Shown one piece after another: positions 1 through 11,154 of a DNA stretch of 64,000 bases. The DNA is from Symbiodinium kawagutii. Taxonomy: Eukaryota; Sar; Dinophyceae; Suessiales; Symbiodiniaceae. Under the pieces are notes generated by a model. That model made no database searches and was not told the origin of the DNA. It worked only from the letters and a program-made list of their open reading frames with translations. Where the stretch lies: positions 146,706 through 210,705 of the forward strand of contig VSDK01028396.1 in assembly GCA_009767595.1 (NCBI GenBank). Direction: 5' to 3'. The translations under genes and the position numbers were made by a program. Each line of letters starts with the position of its first letter. Within the stretch, counting starts at the first letter, position 1.

Positions 1-282
1 ACCAACCAACCAACCAACCAACCAACCAACCAACCAACCAACCAACCAACCAACCAACCAACCAACCAACCAACCAACCAACCAACCAACCAACCAACCA
101 ACCAACCAACCAACCAACCAACCAACCAACCAACCAACCAACCAACCAACCAACCAACCAACCAACCAACCAACCAACCAACCAACCAACCAACCAACCA
201 ACCAACCAACCAACCAACCAACCAACCAACCAACCAACCAACCAACCAACCAACCAACCAACCAACCAACCAACCAACCAAC
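1..282. repeat. (ACCA)n tetranucleotide array
   Basis: About 70 uninterrupted copies of ACCA run from the first base of the window to just before the polypyrimidine tract and AG that precede the exon at 295. The array continues off the left edge, so its full length is unknown. It is probably the 3' end of an intron. Sequence just after the exon is the complementary TTGGTTGG type. Confidence 0.95.
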
Positions 283-294
283 GGCTTTCTCTAG

Positions 295-391
295 GTTCAC
301 TTCGATGCCCTGGACGAGAAGCAACTGGAGCGCTGGATCACAGCCTTAGCGCCACTGGTGTGCGAGGCTCCTTGTGCAGCTATGGTGCTTG
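295..391 (+). CDS. Internal exon resembling the last helix of a PH domain
   Basis: A TTTCTCTAG acceptor is followed by 32 open codons and then a GC donor (CTTG|GCAGG). The peptide contains [20 protein letters not shown], which resembles the C-terminal helix of pleckstrin-homology domains, with its conserved Trp followed by Ile/Ala-Leu. PH domains bind phosphoinositides or proteins. Only the helix is present; the beta sandwich would lie left of the window. The exon ends in phase 1, which fits the exon at 834. The PH call rests on one helix. Confidence 0.5.
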
Positions 392-833
392 GCAGGTTGT
401 AGACCCCCTTGGTTGGTGAGTCACGTAGGTCCACTCACCCCTGGTTGGTGCCTAGTGGCTGGTTATGATCCTTGGAGACCCAGTTGGCGAATTGAGGTTG
501 TTGGTTGGACTTCTTGGTAATTCTTGGTGATTGTTGGGTTAACGTGTGAGATTGTGTGAGAAACTCGTGAACATTTGAGGGGATAGATGATGTTCTGAAA
601 GAGAAATTTTTGCCTGTTCGGTCAATAACTCTTTGCGGTAAACAAACATGCATTCTTATTTGCTCTCGGTTATTTAGCCCTACAACCAAGTAGTATTAAA
701 CCACTATTACTGCAACCGTCATTCATCATAGTTTTCTAGTGTTCAGCATTGATTTGTCATGATCATTACCAACTTATTAAGCATCATGATCATGCACAAT
801 CATTATTTTGGAATCATGAACCATCATTGAAAG

Positions 834-886
834 CCGACGACAGCGCGACCTATCTATTGCCGGTTTCTCCAATACCGGAGACACTT
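834..886 (+). CDS. Small internal exon, unknown product
   Basis: It follows the acceptor GAAAG and ends at a GTGATC donor; a GA donor at 878 is an alternative. The two leftover bases complete the codon left open by the exon ending at 391. The peptide begins ADDSATYLLPVSPIP. CATGAACCATCATTG lies before it and TTGGTGGTTGCC after it, matching the flank pattern seen at other exons. No domain is recognised. Confidence 0.4.
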
Positions 887-1047
887 GTGATCACTTGGTG
901 GTTGCCAGTTACCCAGCTGGTCAACCCTTGGTTAAGCATCGGTTAAGCCTTGGTTAAGCCTTGGTCAACCCTTGGTTAAGCCTTGGTCAACCCTTGGTTA
1001 AGCCGTGGGTTAAGCCTTGGTTAAGCCGTGGTTAAGCCGTGACCCAG

Positions 1048-1115
1048 TTCGCCAGGAAGCCAAAGCTCTTCGACCAGACTCAGAGAGCCCACAGGCGCCC
1101 CGAACCTGCGCGGGG
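1048..1115 (+). CDS. Small internal exon, unknown product
   Basis: The acceptor is GACCCAG and the donor GTGTTT. It reads in phase 0 from the previous exon: FARKPKLFDQTQRAHRRPEP, basic and probably disordered. The upstream intron would be only 161 bases and consists of the GGTTAAGCC-type repeat. Another frame is also open here, so the frame rests on phase continuity. Confidence 0.33.
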
Positions 1116-1147
1116 GTGTTTTATTGGCAAGCACCATTACCAATATA

Positions 1148-1263
1148 TGGCTATGGGTCACTATTAACCATCAAGTTTATGGCTTATAATGACCAACCAA
1201 ATAGTAGGGAAAACAATGGTTAATGATAGGGGAACCAGGGGTACAGGGTTTTGACCCAAATAG
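1148..1263. mobile_element. Family A MITE-like element
   Basis: The left end TGGCTATGGGTCA and the right end TTTTGACCC are imperfect inverted repeats around a conserved interior (GGGAAAACAATGGTTAATGA, then GGGGAACCAGGGGTACAGGG). At least eight more copies occur in this window, in both orientations, about 115 bp long. It has no coding capacity. Confidence 0.8.
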
Positions 1264-1479
1264 GTACACTCCAGGATTTGGTAATGGAAATTAACCATCA
1301 ACCATTAACTATTCCAGGTCAATGAAATGGTTTACACTCCAGTAATTTAACATGGCAATGGAAAATCATTCCGAATTGTGTTTTTGGCTCACAACATACC
1401 ACAACTATTCACCAGTAGAAGTTTCCCGAGCGTATCTAGCCAGTACTATATGACCATGGCTATCTTCAGATTCCTATCG

Positions 1480-1583
1480 CTGTTTGGTGGTTTCCAACAT
1501 TTTTTATTTTCCCAAATTTGTAATGATTGACAACTAGTTGGTTGACTAATATTTTTCATAGGGGTGGTTCAACCACCAAGCAG
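1480..1583. mobile_element. Family D MITE-like element
   Basis: It begins CTGTTTGGTGGTTTCCAAC and ends GGTGGTTCAACCACCAAGCAG, so the ends are inverted copies of CTGGTTGGTGG. Related copies are at 10945, 43508, 54689 and 57426. It lies in the presumed intron between the exons at 1048 and 1699. Confidence 0.65.
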
Positions 1584-1698
1584 TATATAAGTGGTTTGAA
1601 TCTTAAAGAGGGGGGATATGAAGGCATCTACTCCAGGACCAATACTCAATTCAAAGCCGTTCAAAGCCCGTTGCAGCCGCTGTTCTCTTCATCGCTAG

Positions 1699-1798
1699 GC
1701 CGAAGACCGCGCAGCTTTATCCCCAACGTCGCCCAAAGGGGGCCTGGTACACGCGAGGAAGCGGACCTTTCTCTATCGACTCTCGGCAGCATCCAATG
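1699..1798 (+). CDS. Internal exon, unknown product
   Basis: The acceptor is TTCATCGCTAG and the donor GTTGGA. One leftover G completes the phase-2 codon from the exon ending at 1115, giving 33 open codons that include KGAWYTRGSGPFSIDSRQHP. A second frame is also open; phase continuity favours this one. TGG-rich intron-start sequence follows. Confidence 0.45.
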
Positions 1799-2705
1799 GT
1801 TGGAGCTGACGAATTTCATGGTGAAGAACGGATATTTGTTGCAAGCTATTATCATCGTTACATTTGTTGTACTATGAATGGATGGATGAATATAATGATA
1901 ATTCTCATGGATATATAGTTTATTTGATAGCTCTAATAATGGATGATATAATGATAATGGATGATATCAAGGTTACTGGTGGTTAATCATGGCAATAATG
2001 GATGGTAGTCAGGGTTGTTGGTGCTTGATAATGGTGAAGAATGGAAGATTTATGGCCAGTCATCACGGTGACTGATGGTTGATACTGGTGAATGAAGCAC
2101 GCCGTATCGCTAGTGGCGGTTCAGAATTTAGAATGGCTGGTGAACATGTCGTGTGGATATGAATGGTTAAATCATGGCTACTTGTAGGTATATGGATAGA
2201 TAAACAGCTGATTGAAAAAATCTTGATATGGTGGTTTTTCGAAATAGGGTATCCCAGTTATTTTTCTTTATATTGACTATAGTATACTATAATAACAAAC
2301 CAACCATGACTTTGGGGGCACCCCATTTGGCAATTCATTTGGATGGTCAACACAAGTTCGTACAGCGTCTTCGGCCATAGTTGGCAGTCTCAGTCGGTGT
2401 AAGCCTGCTCGAGTAACAAACAGCAAATCAGAAATATTAGGGGGCACATTGTTTAATCATTTGCGGCTAGTCTGGTAGGAATAAGCAAACAAAATCATGG
2501 ATTTGTATGAACCGTTAAAACCATGCAAACCAAACTAATGAACCACACATATAGAATACACCGACGCAGGGTTAGTTCACCAATCATCAACTAACCATCA
2601 TTAACCATCATCAACCACCATTAACCATCATCAACCACCATTGACCATCGTCATTGCTCAACAATTCCCCTCCATAAAAAGGTTGCTTGGTGAACTGCTC
2701 TTCAG

Positions 2706-2820
2706 ACCGCCATCACCGGTGAAGCCTTGACCCAACCCTTGGCCTCCCGTGGCCCCCGTGGTGCACGGCCAGGAAAGCACAGCTACAAGGTGCGCAAGCA
2801 CCGTCCTCGCAGCCAGGCCG
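2706..2820 (+). CDS. Internal exon, basic peptide of unknown function
   Basis: The acceptor CTCTTCAG comes after a long CCATCATCAACC-type stretch; the donor is GTGAAG. The 38 codons read TAITGEALTQPLASRGPRG and continue with a Lys/Arg/His-rich segment, KHSYKVRKHRPRSQA. It starts in phase 0, matching the exon ending at 1798. GGTTGGTTAGTGGTTGG-type sequence follows. It looks like a low-complexity linker. Confidence 0.5.
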
Positions 2821-2949
2821 GTGAAGTGGCTGGGTTAAGGCCTTGGTGGTTGGAGCTATTGGGAAATGAGTTGTGGGTCAATATTAACCAACCAATTAAT
2901 AGGGGATTTCCACCAAGAATGAGTGGTTTTGCCGTGGTCAAATAACATG

Positions 2950-3064
2950 TGGCTATGGGTCAATATTAACCTACCAGTAATGGTGGATAATAACCAACAA
3001 ACTGAAGGAAATCAATGGTGAATAGTGGGGGAACCAGGGGTACGGGGTGAACTGACCCACAGCC
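2950..3064. mobile_element. Family A MITE-like element
   Basis: TGGCTATGGGTCAATATTAA at the left and ACTGACCCACAGCCA at the right form the terminal inverted repeat; GGGGGAACCAGGGGTACGGG is conserved inside. A partial second copy of the left end lies at about 2868. Confidence 0.85.
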
Positions 3065-4513
3065 AAATGAGTTGTGGGATTTGACTACCTATGATTAGTG
3101 GTTGGTTAGTGGTTGGATAGTGGTTGGTGGTTGGTGGCTCATAGGGAATCATCGGTTGTTAGTGGTTGGAGGTTCAAGGGATTTGTGGGAGGACTTTTTT
3201 AGGGGAGATAATTGGTATAAGGGAGTTGTGGTCGGAAATTTCGTTGGCTATGATTTTCTTGCAATTTGTAAGGGAAACCAACTCATTTGTGAGGGAATTT
3301 TACCACAACTATTTTTAGTGGCTAACAGCATGTAAACCCAGACAATGAGGCTGTGGGGAGCACCCAGTGGTTGATCGTCTTAAGGGCAAAGTATTAGATG
3401 TAGGGAATGGTCCTACAGTTGTTTGGGAACCAGCAACTCGGAGGGTTCTTAAGATTGGACCCCCCAAAGTCATCATTGGCTTACTCTTTGCAAAGTTAAG
3501 CTGGAAGTGGAAAATGTATCATTTATCATGGTTTCACTGATTTCACCCATTGAGACCGGTGATGTTCAGCTTGCAGGTTAGTCTACAGGAGTGTAGTACT
3601 ACTGTACATGGTTGCTATAAGGGATGATTTGGGTTGGTCTCCTGTTTGGAGACGCACCCTTATCTCCTGGTGCAGTAAACCCACACTTAGCTGGAATTTA
3701 CTTAAAGGAACAGAGAGAATAAGCGACAATCTTTTTACAGGGGAAGAATAGCAATGGACTATACAAAAAGGGGATTATATCAACAACTATAAAAAAGTGG
3801 AGAATAACGCCCGTTTCAGTCGATGATCTTGATTATTTTCGAACCATTTGGGGATGATGGCTTTTTTTGACTCGTGAATGAGATGGGGCAAGGTTAACCG
3901 CCTATGAGATAGGGTTTATGATGGTCAACAATAGATGATCATCAGGAATGGTTACTCGTAGTGAATTCGGAATACTGATTGCAAGATATCGGCAGATATT
4001 ATATTCGTGTTTAGGAATAGTGCTCCATAACGAGTGGCATTCTCAATGGTTAACCACTAGCAAGAATGGTTAGAAACCACTATAATGATGAGTAGTTTTT
4101 GTTTTCAGGAGTGGGTTGACAACTACTAGTAGTATTAACCTTCTGAATATTCAGCATTGTCAACTCCGATTGTAGGCCATACCCTAGTATGGTTAATGCT
4201 GGTTCTTGCTCATCAGCTTACAATCCTAGGAGGTCAGGTTTTTTCCTCTCTGGGACTATGCTTCATCGATATGGATTCATCGTTGGTGTTCAATGGTATA
4301 ATTCTGTATGTTGAGGCTGACAAGATCAGCGATTTCAATGCAAAGCTGTTTGACTGATTCACAGCCCTGCACAACAAGTTGATTGCTGAGAATCACAGCC
4401 GGAAGCAAAACAAGTTGCTGACAAACAGCTGAGATTTTGGGCATCGCGGTGTGGCACCGTTGGATTCTTTGGCATCACGAAAAATGCACTAATGGCTTAG
4501 CACCGTTACTACA

Positions 4514-4624
4514 CATGTGGGTTTCTTCCCATGGGGGGGCACCCCCAAAATGGATGGTTCACTATAAACGGTTGATATTGGGATATTGGATGATTTGAAC
4601 GGTACCTCTATTTCAAGAAACCAC
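4514..4624. mobile_element. Worn family B MITE-like element
   Basis: The left end GTGGGTTTCTTCCC with GCACCCCCAAAA and the right end TACCTCTATTTCAAGAAACC are degenerate forms of the family B ends. It is older than the copies at 52466 or 27982. Confidence 0.55.
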
Positions 4625-5173
4625 CATGTCATCATTTGCCATTTTGGGTTGATGCTTCTGGTGATCACTTGCCAACATTATTGTCTACCATCATGGGTTG
4701 ACCATGATGATCATTCTGATTTTCATTGATTGCTAATCCATGATGATTGTCAATGACAATCATATACCATCACTAGTTGACTACGAATGATGAACTGATT
4801 ATGATTAGTATCTATTGTTGATGGCTATAATCTAGCATCACTATAGTTGACTATGAATGATTCACCAGCATGGTGAATGATCCCCGACACGACGCACAAA
4901 TCTCACGAATCACCTGTGAAGGTGACAGCAACCGATGACTGGCGCGGACACTCAGGTGTTGACTGCTGAGGATCCAGGGGCCCACAGGGGTCGTTTTTTT
5001 CCCTGGCGGTCGATTGCGTACATTGGCTAGCCCCTTTTAAGGGCCTTTAATACGGAGGAGGGAGGCTAGGAGCTACCAGGAAGGTTCGTTCACCCGATTC
5101 TAGTTCAACCTTTGCAATTGATGGTTAATAGTTGGATGCACGGCTGGCGTTAGAAATGAGTCATCCAACGTTA

Positions 5174-5294
5174 TATGGCGAGCTGGGTCAATATTTACCA
5201 CCAATAACGGAGGATAACGGGCCCCACACCACTGGGGTTTCCACCATGGTTGATGATGGTACACCAGCAGTACAGGGTTCTGACCCAGAGGCAT
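5174..5294. mobile_element. Worn family A MITE-like element
   Basis: ATATGGCGAGCTGGGTCAAT at the left and GTACAGGGTTCTGACCC at the right are diverged family A ends around a replaced middle. Confidence 0.55.
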
Positions 5295-5814
5295 ATAAGA
5301 TAGCTGAACTAACTCCTACAACCATGGTTAATTGCCAGTTACGATCCTGGGGGATGCCACGTAGGCTGCTCAGGAACTAGTATATACTGCAGTTGGTAGG
5401 TTGGCTAATGTTGATTGATTAATCTAATGATTCTAATGGTTGACTAATGGTCGGTCAATGGTGGATCAGAAGTTAGCAATGGCAGGGAGATTAAGAAGTA
5501 GTCAGTGATTTGATTATTGGTTGATCATTCGTAAGTAAACATGCGTTGACTAGTGGGTGATGTTTGATACTTAATGATTGATCATGAAATGATAGTTCAT
5601 CATCAAGCAAAGAATGACCTTCTTTGATTAGCAGGGGTGTAGGGTAAGTTCTTGGTGAACGGTCATGGTTTTATATGGCTTCACAGTGTGTCCAGAATGA
5701 TTTATGATAAGGCGTGCTTGATCATTGCTGACCCAGGTCTGGTTGGTGATTTTAAACATGTTTATTTTCCCCTATAATCATTAACGCATGGTCGCTGCTG
5801 ACTACTATGTTTCA

Positions 5815-5880
5815 TCACCAGCCGCCCACATCACCAGCCGCCCACATCACCAGCCGCCCACATCACCAGCCGCATCACCA
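5815..5880. repeat. CATCACCAGCCGCC minisatellite at an exon border
   Basis: About four copies of a CCACATCACCAGCCG unit, the last shortened. Each unit contains a CACCAG| that could act as a splice acceptor, so the 5' border of the following exon may vary. Confidence 0.75.
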
Positions 5881-5881
5881 G

Positions 5882-6010
5882 CCGCATCAATGGCACCGCC
5901 CCCATCAGCCGCAGCCGCTGCCGGGCCCCCGGGGCGGCAAGCGACGTGGCCCCCGCGCGGTCTGAGACTTGGCGGAGGGCCTGGAGGCAGGGGAGCCGGG
6001 AGCCAGTTTG
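5882..6010 (+). CDS. Internal exon, Ala/Pro/Gly/Arg-rich peptide
   Basis: It runs from the last CACCAG of the minisatellite to a GTATCC donor. The 42 codons begin ASMAPPPSAAAAAGPPGRQA and end in a Gly/Arg-rich stretch, GGGPGGRGAGSQF. Both junction phases fit the exons at 2706 and 6671. The peptide is low complexity; no fold is recognised. Another frame is open, so the frame rests on phase. Confidence 0.42.
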
Positions 6011-6670
6011 GTATCCGGGCCAGCGCGGCTTAATGCGAACAAGGACAGTAGCGGCCCCAGGGGTGTTGTAACCATATGGTAATAGTGGTTGATGATGGTG
6101 AGTGGATCAATGTTTGAGGATAGGCGGTTGACAATAGATGATAATAGTGTTCAGGATAAGAGTTGATAGTTGGTGGTTGAGGTGGTTGAGAGCTGGCTGG
6201 GGATGGTCAAATTTGTGGTGAACCACGGTTGGTGAAAGGGTCGTGGGGAAGAGTGGCAAACGAGTGGTGCATCAGTGGTGTTGATGATGTATTGGTGGTG
6301 TGGATTCTGGACCAATGGTGGTTCACCATCACCAATCAACAACGGTTAATCGGTGGCAAACAACTACAGGCGAAGCAATGGTGGGTAATCAACCATGAGC
6401 AAGGATGATTGTGGTGCTTATTTGATGGTCCATCAATGGTTCAACATGGTCAATGATTCACTAGGCTGAATTGTTGGTGATCCATAGCCTCGGTTTGTTG
6501 GTGGATTCGTGGATTTTTGGATCATCAATGGATTAATATGGTTCATCATTTTTATGGTTAATCTAGTTTTTTGGATCATCAATTTGTTTGGTGGATTAAT
6601 CAATGCTTTGTATCTTGCAACAATTGGACTGGCGCATGTCTTTTGGGATCGTTGGTTTCCAACTGATCAG

Positions 6671-6773
6671 ATCCGCAACATGTGATCCGCGCTCCTCGAA
6701 ACACCTCGTGGGATCCGGCTAAAATTCTCGCTCCGGCCGCGCTGCAACCGCACTCGCTACTTGGCTTTAGCTG
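6671..6773 (+). CDS. Internal exon, unknown product
   Basis: The acceptor is AACTGATCAG and the donor a textbook GTAAGC. Two leftover bases, then 33 codons including VIRAPRNTSWDPAKILAPAA, and two final bases. Phase fits both neighbours. The GC-rich sequence to about 6950 stays open in another frame (GDSASAMLTSGALDALKPWK) and could be further coding. Confidence 0.48.
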
Positions 6774-7093
6774 GTAAGCTGGTGGGGTGTTGGGGCGATA
6801 GCGCAAGCGCCATGTTGACTTCCGGTGCTTTGGATGCGTTGAAGCCATGGAAGGCTTCAGAGGGCCCCGCACCATATCCCGCCGCAGCTCACTTGGGGCC
6901 GTTCTATTCTCCGCTGAGCACAGTCACTTGGATGCGTTCTGGGTGACCGAGGCTTGGGAAACACAAGGGTGATGAAACATGAGTTGTGCTGACAAAGATT
7001 GACAGATCTGTTTACAAGGCATGAACCTTGGTTATACACAAGGCATCATACATGATCTGTTCGTGAGGATGTTCACTGATCCATGGATGATAG

Positions 7094-7128
7094 GCTGAGT
7101 AGTGATCCATATGCCGCTTTTCCGATGG
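7094..7128 (+). CDS. Micro-exon, 11 codons, unknown product
   Basis: The acceptor is GATGATAG and the donor GTGTTT. Read between the exons at 6671 and 8153 it keeps the frame on both sides and gives a smooth peptide, LLGFSWLSSDPYAAFPMAI. Support is phase and peptide character only; a 35-base exon could be chance. Confidence 0.33.
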
Positions 7129-7457
7129 GTGTTTCCACAGAACGACACATGGTGACCCAGAAAGAATCGTGTGTCTACAGGTTTAGTGATCGTGAAGTAT
7201 TTCAAGGTAACCAGGTAGGCCCCCCAACCACTCAGAGCCGGTGGTTTGTAACTAACAGAACTAGGTTCAACTACCAGGTATAGCCAACTATACCCAACTA
7301 TGACGAATTCTGATTTATAATCCAACTATACCAGTTATAGGGGTTGAATGAACCCAACTCATAACTGCTTGGGGCCTGTTGTTTTCGGGTGGTCGCCGAG
7401 ACCCAGGAGAAGCCATGGGAAACCCGGGAAGGTGGAGCTTGATCATTCGTTGACCAT

Positions 7458-7585
7458 TACAAGGTGGGCCCCCTTAGTTAGCTAACTTGGTTTATAACTA
7501 GGGTAGCTACCACTTATGGCAGATATGACTATATAGTTCAATGGCGGATCTTAATCAACTTATAACTAGGGGGGCCCACCTTGTA
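7458..7585. mobile_element. Family C MITE-like element
   Basis: TACAAGGTGGGCCCCC at the left and GGGGGGCCCACCTTGTA at the right form a near-perfect inverted repeat about 16 bp long. Copies are at 8024, 25813, 59821 and 61805. Confidence 0.85.
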
Positions 7586-8023
7586 TAAACTGTCAAACCA
7601 TGTGACAACCGGTCTTCCCAGTAGATAGCCATCACTATCTACTAGTTGACCATTGCCGCATTGTAATGGATTTGCCATCCGTTGGCTAATAACTGTAAAG
7701 GCGGATAGCTGGCCATGGGAAAACCATTGCAATGGCTGAATATGGTTCATAAAATGTTCATGGTGGCTATGGTAATGCTGGAAATAAAGGCATTATCAGT
7801 AGCTGTTGGGAATCATCATTCAATTCTACAATCATTAACTGTACCAACCACTATTCACTGCTATTAACCATCTCATACCAACCACTACTAACCGAAGAGC
7901 AACCAATATTCACTATTAGAAACTATCTATTACAATGGCTAGTAAAACTACCAGAATTAATTACTCACCATGAAATACGAACTAATGATGGTTCATCATA
8001 ACAAATACACAATTACAAGTATT

Positions 8024-8148
8024 TACAACGTAGGCTTCCTAGTTATAAGTTGGTGAATAAGCCATTTAGCTATAGTTCTGTCTCCCATAACTTGTAGTTA
8101 CCCTAGCTATAACCCAACTTTGCTAACGATTGGGGGCTCCACCTTGTA
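8024..8148. mobile_element. Family C MITE-like element next to a splice acceptor
   Basis: The diverged left end TACAACGTAGGCTTCC and the right end GGGCTCCACCTTGTA flank the family C interior (GTAGTTACCCTAGCTATAAC). The right terminus is followed by CAAG, which serves as the acceptor for the exon at 8153. Confidence 0.75.
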
Positions 8149-8152
8149 CAAG

Positions 8153-8247
8153 CCATTCTGAAGCATTCAATCTACCCTGCAGAGCTAACGCAGCACTGCG
8201 AGGTTTTTGTTCCCAGCGATGATGAAGATGAGCGCCTGGGAATGTCG
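8153..8247 (+). CDS. Internal exon, unknown product
   Basis: The acceptor TGTACAAG lies at the end of a family C element. The 31 codons include ILKHSIYPAELTQHCEVFVP, then an acidic SDDEDERLG. The exon closes at GTGCTG, similar to the GTGCC donors used in the TBC exons. Phase fits the exons at 7094 and 9975. Intron-start sequence (GGATGGTTGAAG...GGTTAATTGG) follows. Confidence 0.52.
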
Positions 8248-9189
8248 GTGCTGCGTAATGGGGATGATGGCTGATGGACGGCAACAGGATGGTTGAAGCA
8301 CGGTTATGTGATGATTAAATGATGATTGATTGGTGGTTAGCAGGCGCTATTAGCTTTGGTTAAAGGATGGTTAATTGGTGATTACTTCATGGTTAGATGG
8401 TGGTTAATGACGCTTAATTCATATTTTTCCAGGCCAGCATTCGGGTGCTTTCCTTTGGAATCGTTGTAACAAATTCTTATCAGTTAAACTGTCAATGCTT
8501 ACCGACCGTGAAACAGTGAACTTTTTTTTTCATTTTCCAACCAAAGAGTTGTCCGTGATTAATTGTTGTGCATCTAAAACTAATGATTTCATGGTGGATC
8601 CACATTAAGAAACGAAGAAACTACCCCCCAGTTGACCTCAAACGGCTGGTGATTTACCATCGATCTGGAAGTTTATTGATATGGATCCAGCACTTGTAAA
8701 TCAAGTGCTTTTCATTGTCCGACCTTATCAATACTCGCCTAAATGCATGAGTGTTTGTTGTTGCACAATGACCAGCAATAAATTCTCCAGCAAATCTTTG
8801 TTATCAGCTATGAATCATCCATGCTTGTCAGTTGTTCAAACTTACTCATCAGCAGCATTGAAAAGTATTTCGACTGTTACTCTCAAACCAAACAATGTAG
8901 AATTAATACTATATAACTAGTCATTACTACGGCCGGTTATCATTGAGATAAAACATGTGGAACTTAAAAGCATACCATTCGAAGCCGCGTATGATCATAT
9001 CACACCTCAACTCATACCTGTTAACTAGCATTAACCATAGTTTACCATAGTTGGTCACCGTGAACCATGACTGACCATCGTTGACCAGAGTTGACCATTG
9101 TAAACATCGTTAATCATCAAGAATCATAGCTATCAGCCACTGTCAACCGTCATCAACCATTAACAAATATTTTCCATCATCATCATCAT

Positions 9190-9248
<59 letters not shown>

Positions 9249-9974
9249 ATTATAATCCACTACTACCAAGGCAACCATCATTAGCCAGAATTATGTAACC
9301 AGCATAAACCATGAACAACCGTTAGCATACGAATTGTTGGTTACTAACGTATATGATTAGCCATTGATTGCCATTGTTAGACATTCTTACCCAGCCTATT
9401 GCTGGACCCATTGACCATCATGAACAGCCATTACGAACCACTACCATCCACCTGCCCTTGTACCATCCGCCTGCCCCTTACCTTCATGAACATGCACCAG
9501 GAGCCATGAACAACCATCATGAACAGCCATGAGTAATCATTGTTAGACATTATTTTACCATGTTTTACCATGATGAACCATGAACAACCATTTCTATCCA
9601 TCATGAACCATTTCTAGCCATTGACAACCATAAACAACAACCAATTCCATCCATTAATCATTTAGAAACCATTATCAACCAATATTAACCAATTATTATC
9701 AAGTACCGTTGTTTTACCATCATTTTGACCAACATGAGTAACCATGAACAACCATTCGCTTATCCATTACCATGAACAACCATTTGCTTATCCATTATTT
9801 GACCATTATTCGACCATCATTTTAGCCAATGTTGGTTTGGAACAACCATCATTGACCACTATTTAGAGACCATTTCTATCCATCACCAGATTACCCTGCC
9901 ATGGCTGCCATGGCTCATGGCTCACCTGCCGCCCCAGGAAGGCCAGCGGGGCTTCGCTTGAGCGTTGCCCCAAG
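8248..9974 (+). other. Intron-like stretch with strand-skewed repeats
   Basis: The first part is TGGTTAATGG-like; from about 9000 the + strand turns to ACCATCATTGACCATCA-like sequence up to the next exon. A pure (ATC)n tract lies at 9175-9248. The open frame at 8681-8920 is AT-rich with no coding character. No gene is seen. Confidence 0.55.
9175..9248. repeat. (ATC)n microsatellite
   Basis: Uninterrupted CATCAT repeats with one CATAATC variant near the start. Confidence 0.95.
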
Positions 9975-10073
9975 GCACCCCGTCTTGGACCCCAGGACAC
10001 GGCACCGTGGGTGGTGGGACGATGGCACCCCGTTGTGGCCGCTTGGGGAGTGCCCCCAACCACGGCAAGAGCT
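9975..10073 (+). CDS. Internal exon, unknown product
   Basis: The acceptor is GCCCCAAG; the donor is GTTGGT, or GC nine bases earlier. In phase 0 from the previous exon it reads APRLGPQDTAPWVVGRWHPV and continues with AAWGVPPTTARA. The GC-rich island starts at about 9900, and frames on both strands are open across it. Confidence 0.38.
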
Positions 10074-10638
10074 GTTGGTTTGTGACTAACAACCGGGTGA
10101 TTTCTACAGGTCATGGGGGTGAGCCAACGTAAAATAACTGCTGGGGGTGTAGCTGAAGCCCAGTACCCCTTGTTATGGAAGATTCACCCCCGCTGTTATG
10201 GCTCGTATTGGCGAATTGCCTGCGTAATATGGGGGATGAAGGGGGGTTATGAACTAAGAACCTTCCATGGGAAGAATTGCCTGCTGATTGCTGGATTTTG
10301 AGCTGTCTACAGGTGTGCGTGAATCTTTTTCCCTGGTAAAGCAATTGGTGGGGTCGATGTTGTTTTCAGGGATACCATGGGCCGGCAGTCGCTAATAGTC
10401 GTGGTTGTTAGATGGGGTAAGAGTTCAGCATACACAATTGCTACAGGTCAGACCTGAAGGTCAGACCTGATCATCAAAATGTGGGTGAACATGCCGATCA
10501 GGGCACCTGTTCCTTTAATCTTTAGGATGGTTGCTTGACAGAACCATCATGACTCAGGGGATTCCGGGATTGCACCCTTACTTGGATGATCATCCAGGGC
10601 GATAGCTGGTTAGTAACCATGGTTAGGAACTACCCAAG

Positions 10639-10749
10639 CGCTGGGTTGGACTGTGTTTCACTTCCGAGTTGGTTCCCCAGAGGGCAAACAAGATGCTCGG
10701 TTCATTGGCATACTTGAGAGCAGCGGCTGGGTGCAAGAAGTATGGCCGG
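10639..10749 (+). CDS. Internal exon, unknown product
   Basis: The acceptor is TACCCAAG. In phase 0 the 37 codons read RWVGLCFTSELVPQRANKML and SLAYLRAAAGCKKYGR, ending at a GACCAA (GA) donor. A second frame, FHFRVGSPEGKQDARFIGIL, is open to about 10790 and would use a GC or GT donor. Phase from 9975 favours the first, weakly. Confidence 0.42.
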
Positions 10750-10861
10750 GACCAATGAAGTCACATGGGACTAGCACTGCCATGGCAGATGTATGACATG
10801 ACCCTGTCCAATAGCTGTGGTTGCACCGCCACTTCCCATCATCCAAAACTCCAGCATACCA

Positions 10862-10920
10862 TTTACCAACTACCTACCAACTACCTACCAACTACCTACC
10901 AACTACCTACCAACTACCTC
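10862..10920. repeat. 11-bp tandem repeat (CAACTACCTAC)
   Basis: Five near-perfect copies of an 11-bp unit in the presumed intron after the exon at 10639. Confidence 0.9.
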
Positions 10921-10944
10921 CCTGCCCAGTTGATGGTTTCAAGA

Positions 10945-11020
10945 CTGGTTGATGGTTTCAATCATTTTTCCCCTAGTATTACTAGATGGTTGGTTGGTAG
11001 GGGTTGAAACCACCAACCAG
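10945..11020. mobile_element. Family D MITE-like element
   Basis: CTGGTTGATGGTTTCAAT at the left and GGGGTTGAAACCACCAACCAG at the right are inverted copies of each other. Shorter than the copy at 1480. Confidence 0.6.
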
Positions 11021-11154
11021 AAGATGATTTGGCTTATTTGAGCCATGCTATTTGGGGACGATAGCTTCTAATTGACTTGGGCAATCTTGGGCATATTTTT
11101 GGGATGGGGCAACGTTCAGCAACTACCGAGCAGTAGCTATTCACCATCATTCAG

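Larger units (their letters stand above)
2821..5881 (+). other. Intronic repeat-rich stretch, no coding seen
   Basis: After the exon at 2706 the + strand is rich in GGTTGG/GGTTAGTGG; before 5882 it is rich in CATCACCAG. It contains family A copies (2950, 5174) and a worn family B copy (4514). AATAACGCCCGTTTC near 3805 matches the inner part of the TIR of the element at 16829. Short open frames at 3102-3335 and 4157-4357 have no coding support. Confidence 0.5.

Noticed and set aside
1-282. Telomere repeat
   Set aside because: ACCA tetranucleotides differ from the TTTAGGG-type repeat expected for dinoflagellates, and an exon follows directly.
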